Position numbers and translations under genes: made by a program | Notes under the pieces: generated by a model | Databases searched by the model: none | Seen by the model: the letters and a program-made list of their open reading frames with translations, nothing else | What the model was told of the DNA's origin: nothing | Shown: one piece after another, positions 61,135 to 64,000 of the stretch | How the letters are laid out: the number at the start of each line of letters is the position of its first letter | How positions within the stretch are numbered: position 1 is the first letter of the stretch | Origin: Lophius americanus | Taxonomy: Eukaryota > Chordata > Actinopteri > Lophiiformes > Lophiidae | Assembly: GCA_037951165.1 (NCBI GenBank) | Contig: JBBDHG010000061.1 | Span: 6,372,001-6,436,000, forward strand | Direction: 5' to 3' | DNA: 64,000 nt

Positions 61135-63069
61135 TTTGAAAGGAATATGTAAATTCTTAGGGAAATATGGTTCTAATTTTTTTTCATTCATTTTGCTGAT
61201 GGAAACATAAATTTAATGTCGCACCATAATGAGAGTTTCACTCTGATAAGATTTCAGCTAATGAAGTTGTTACTACATGCTGCGCTCTTTAATTCAGGAA
61301 TTTTTTCAGAAACAATTCATTACTACAGATCGTTCTGCTGATCAATTAAATGATAGGGAAACAAATAAATTCTGTTTGGCTGGCAATAACTCTGACAGCA
61401 TCCAAAGAATGAAGCCAAGTGAGGTAAAAAAAAAAAGGAGTGGTCCTTTTAAAAAAAGCGTATGGCACAAATGATAGATATGGAAGCCCACACCTCTGTG
61501 ATAGCCTAGTTATCTCAGCTGATTATGTTTTGCCCCTATATCCCAGCAAAGAGATTATGAGGAGGGGGGTGTTAGTTTAATACCTACACCAAATGGCTGA
61601 CGAGGTGGATGAGATTCCACAAGCTCTTAAGCGTGGTCTGAAAGAAGATTCTCGCAGTTACAGAATGAATCATAGCCTTTTGACAATTTTGAATGCAATT
61701 CGGAGTCCACTCATCCTCACATTGTAATATTTTCAGCATTTGTACTGTACGGAATGAAGCGGAGAGAAAAGCAACACATGAATGAAGGATAGTCCATCTG
61801 GTGGGGGAAGAATGGGATTCCAGATAGTGCAGACTTCAGAGATTTACAGTAATCTATATGGCTGAACCTCAGCATGTTCACGTACGCTACATTTGCTGTT
61901 GATATTTCCAACCTATTCTCTTTAAAATGGTATTTCACTCATTTCTACCCAAGCAGGATGTTAGTGTCAGCAGCTGAGGATTAATTCTGGGGGCAGTCAC
62001 ACCATAAGTAAAAGGTGTTACAGAATGTGAGTATGAAACTATGATGATATGCACATACAGTATAAAACACATCATATTATATTGCATATCTCCCAACTCA
62101 TAGTAACATGCATTCTCCAAAATCAGGCAATATAACTTAGCTTTGTTTTGCAGTCAAAAATAATTTTTACAGTAACATATATGCAGGCTCATGCTGCCAC
62201 ACTATCAGGATTTGACTTTTGGGTGTGCCGATAGAACTTTGAGTGGGCCTTTTAATCCCTCAGTTTGATTCCGTTTGCCTTCCTCCAACAGCCTCCAACA
62301 AAGATGATATCAAAAGGGGAAAAGCACGCCTGGTTCATTGGTAAAGTCTTATTCTAAAATGCTAAATTTGTTTATGTGGTACTGATTTATCCACAAGCCT
62401 TTGTATTTATAACAAGCGCCACACACAGGTACATTGATCACTTTAAATGAAATAATAATTTTTCATTTGTATGGATTGTGTGGAACAATACATTAATCCA
62501 TCAATTCAGTAATTTGCCGGAGAAGTGGGGTTGGGTTTTCCAACTCTATATCACATCTTTACCTCAACTTTCTGGGTTCCTTTAGTCATAATAGGAAAAG
62601 AACATACGGCTCTGAGACTCCTGGCTGATGAACTCATAGTATGGTGTTAAAAGCATGTCAGTTTCAAGTTTTGCATAATTAGAGTGAATTGAATTAGGAT
62701 TAGAACATATCTGTCCACCATGTCGAGAAAGTCGACTGTAACTACTGGACACACCTACTACATGATCCACTCAGGAAATAACGTGACACCTGTTCTGATT
62801 GTTTAAGGTTAGAAACGGTGTAAACTTTTCTGCAGATCTCTGAACGACCCTCACATGGTGACGTGCAAGATCCAAAATAAACTGGCTCTTATGATTGGTC
62901 CAGACTTCAGTTGTAGCGTAATGAAATGTAAATTTTACATTTTATAGAAGTAAATGAAAAAACCTATTTATTTATTCTCTATTGAATATTAAAATGTTTA
63001 TTTACGTCAATAAAAAAGAAAGTTTAATATGTGTTCTCAATGTGTAATATCTTTTTTCATTCTGGTTAA

Positions 63070-63365
63070 ACCTGTTGATGATAGTAAGGTGGCCTCACTG
63101 CAGAAGGTTCTGGTTTCAAATCCATCTGGGAACCTAGGGTCTTTCTGTGTGGAGTTTTCATGTTCTCGCGGTGTTGCGTGAGGTCCCTCCAGGTATTCCG
63201 GCTTCCTCCGACTGTCTACAAACCTGCAATAGAGCTGCATTAATAGAGCTGCATTAATAATTCTAATTTGCCTGTAGGTATGAATGTGTGTGTGAATGGT
63301 TATTTGTCTGTTTGTTTTGGCCCTGTGATGAATTGTTGTGCTGTGATTTGGTCACGGACCAAAGA
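63070..63365 (-). repeat. Dispersed teleost repeat, minus-strand copy
   Basis: The reverse complement follows the 24322-24652 family. On the given strand it reads AAGGTGGCCTCACTGCAG, TGGTTTCAAATCCATCTGG, TCTTTCTGTGTGGAGTTTTCATG, TCCAGGTATTCCGGCTTCCTCCGACTGTC, and GTGTGAATGGTTATTTGTCTG before GCCCTGTGATGAATTG. A 14-base unit (AATAGAGCTGCATT) is duplicated at 63228-63256. Confidence 0.75.
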
Positions 63366-64000
63366 CAAACTGAAACTGATATGTTCACCAGAAAAACTAA
63401 AAAAGAACCTCAACCTCTTGGTGGAGCTTCAGGAAAAGTCAGGGATCCCTGAAATGAATTGAATTCATCCTGCTGGCAATATGAATATGGGAGAAAAGAT
63501 GTGGGCCATTCCATCTAGATCTTTCTCAAACCAAGCAAAGGTGTCAGTCTCACACATCTGCTTTTAGGACCATGGATTTCTTAAAAATATTCTGGGAGTC
63601 CATCCAGTAGTTTTTGAGAATGCCTGACACTTAAAAGCCTATTGCCATTTGCAGTAAAATATAATACTGTAAGTGGAATTGCCAGGGCAAAGATAGCCTG
63701 CTTTTTATTTATAAAAATATTACAATACTGTTTATTCGAAGAGGATTGAAAGTTTGCCAGCACACACTGGTTAGGAGGCACAGTTCAGTCTGCATGGGTA
63801 TTCAGTCGTCTCACAGGGCGAACACAGGCATGCACACATTCACAGCCACTGGCATTTTCAGTTAAAGAAAAAAGTTCAATGATAGAATGTGTAAGAGTTC
63901 ACCAAACCTGGACGTGGATGGGTTGTTCGTAGAATCCAGAGCACCCTTAAAGCAACCTTCTTTACCAAGAGAAGGTTTTAAAACTCCATTCAAGCACTCT
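63366..64000. other. Non-coding stretch to the window end
   Basis: Nothing is recognised. The phrase GGGAGTCCATCCAGTAGTTTTTGAGAATG at about 63594-63622 resembles the end block of the unassigned repeat family at 5985-6480. Confidence 0.45.

Larger units (their letters stand above)
57791..63069. other. Intron 2 stretch without recognisable gene
   Basis: No exon is recognised. Noted structures are the candidate conserved block at 60230-60480, the triple AGTACTATG cluster at about 61036-61096, and the hairpin at 61096-61134. Confidence 0.45.
35330..64000 (+). other. robo2: Robo gene intron 2, 5' part (runs off the window)
   Basis: From the GTAAGT donor at 35330 no exon for the second Ig domain (expected motifs LRDDFRQNP and ECQPPRGHPEP) was recognised in any frame to the window end. 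The intron is therefore at least 28.6 kb here. It contains SINEs, LINE remnants, a deleted Tc1 transposon, microsatellites, hairpins and candidate conserved elements, each listed separately. Very large introns at this position are usual for vertebrate ROBO1/ROBO2. Confidence 0.7.

Noticed and set aside
62292..62340. A 49-base exon-like segment with a pyrimidine-rich run, AG before it and GTAAAG after it
   Set aside because: It follows good-looking splice signals, but its length breaks the phase-1 Robo frame and its translation does not resemble Robo Ig2. Part of the acceptor is a local CCTCCAACA duplication.
1..64000. CRISPR arrays, bacterial operons, viral genes
   Set aside because: No direct repeats with regular spacers, no dense coding, no viral proteins recognised. 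The whole window has vertebrate intron/flank character.

Overview
The window looks like teleost fish DNA, most likely a percomorph. It is AT-rich and almost entirely non-coding. It carries tRNA-derived SINEs, several broken Tc1-like transposons, RTE/Rex3-type and L2/Rex1-type LINE pieces, and dispersed repeats that I recognise from bony fish genomes. Only one real gene is visible: the 5' end of a roundabout (Robo) axon-guidance receptor on the + strand, best matched to robo2. No bacterial genes, tRNA genes, rRNA genes or CRISPR arrays are present.

The gene has two coding exons here. Exon 1 (30725-30779) encodes a short signal peptide, MGPLQYLFLCGLLYTQSHG, whose last Gly codon is split by the intron. 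It is too short to stand out as an open frame. Exon 2 (35003-35329) encodes the first immunoglobulin domain. Both junctions have canonical splice sites and both introns are phase 1, so the two exons join into one continuous 127-residue N-terminus. A CpG-richer stretch upstream of the start codon, preceded by a 239-base pure-purine tract, is the probable promoter and 5' leader. Intron 1 is 4,223 bp. Intron 2 runs at least to the window end (more than 28.6 kb) with no second-Ig exon recognised.

Layout: 1-755 is a degenerate 5-bp satellite running off the left edge. 756-30034 is 5' flank, or an intron of a longer isoform with a distal promoter. It holds Tc1 remnants (16612-16936, 23540-24305, 26170-26599), three dispersed teleost repeats, an unassigned AT-rich repeat family (5985-6480, 8768-9108, 27700-28440), and a LINE fragment (28905-29046). 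30035-35329 is the gene start. 35330-64000 is intron 2, with retroposon tails and SINEs at 37.3-43.2 kb, an RTE/Rex3 LINE remnant at 47.6-48.2 kb, an internally deleted Tc1 copy with a 108-codon open frame at 57.2-57.8 kb, and stretches that look like conserved non-coding elements near 55.1-56.6 and 60.2-60.5 kb.

The main unexplained structure is a set of isolated near-perfect hairpins with unrelated sequences, the best being a perfect 24-bp stem at 54349-54405. I found no clearly new multi-gene system. The strongest second-look items are the exon 1 / upstream-ATG arrangement of the Robo gene, the hairpins, the unassigned repeat family and the candidate enhancers.
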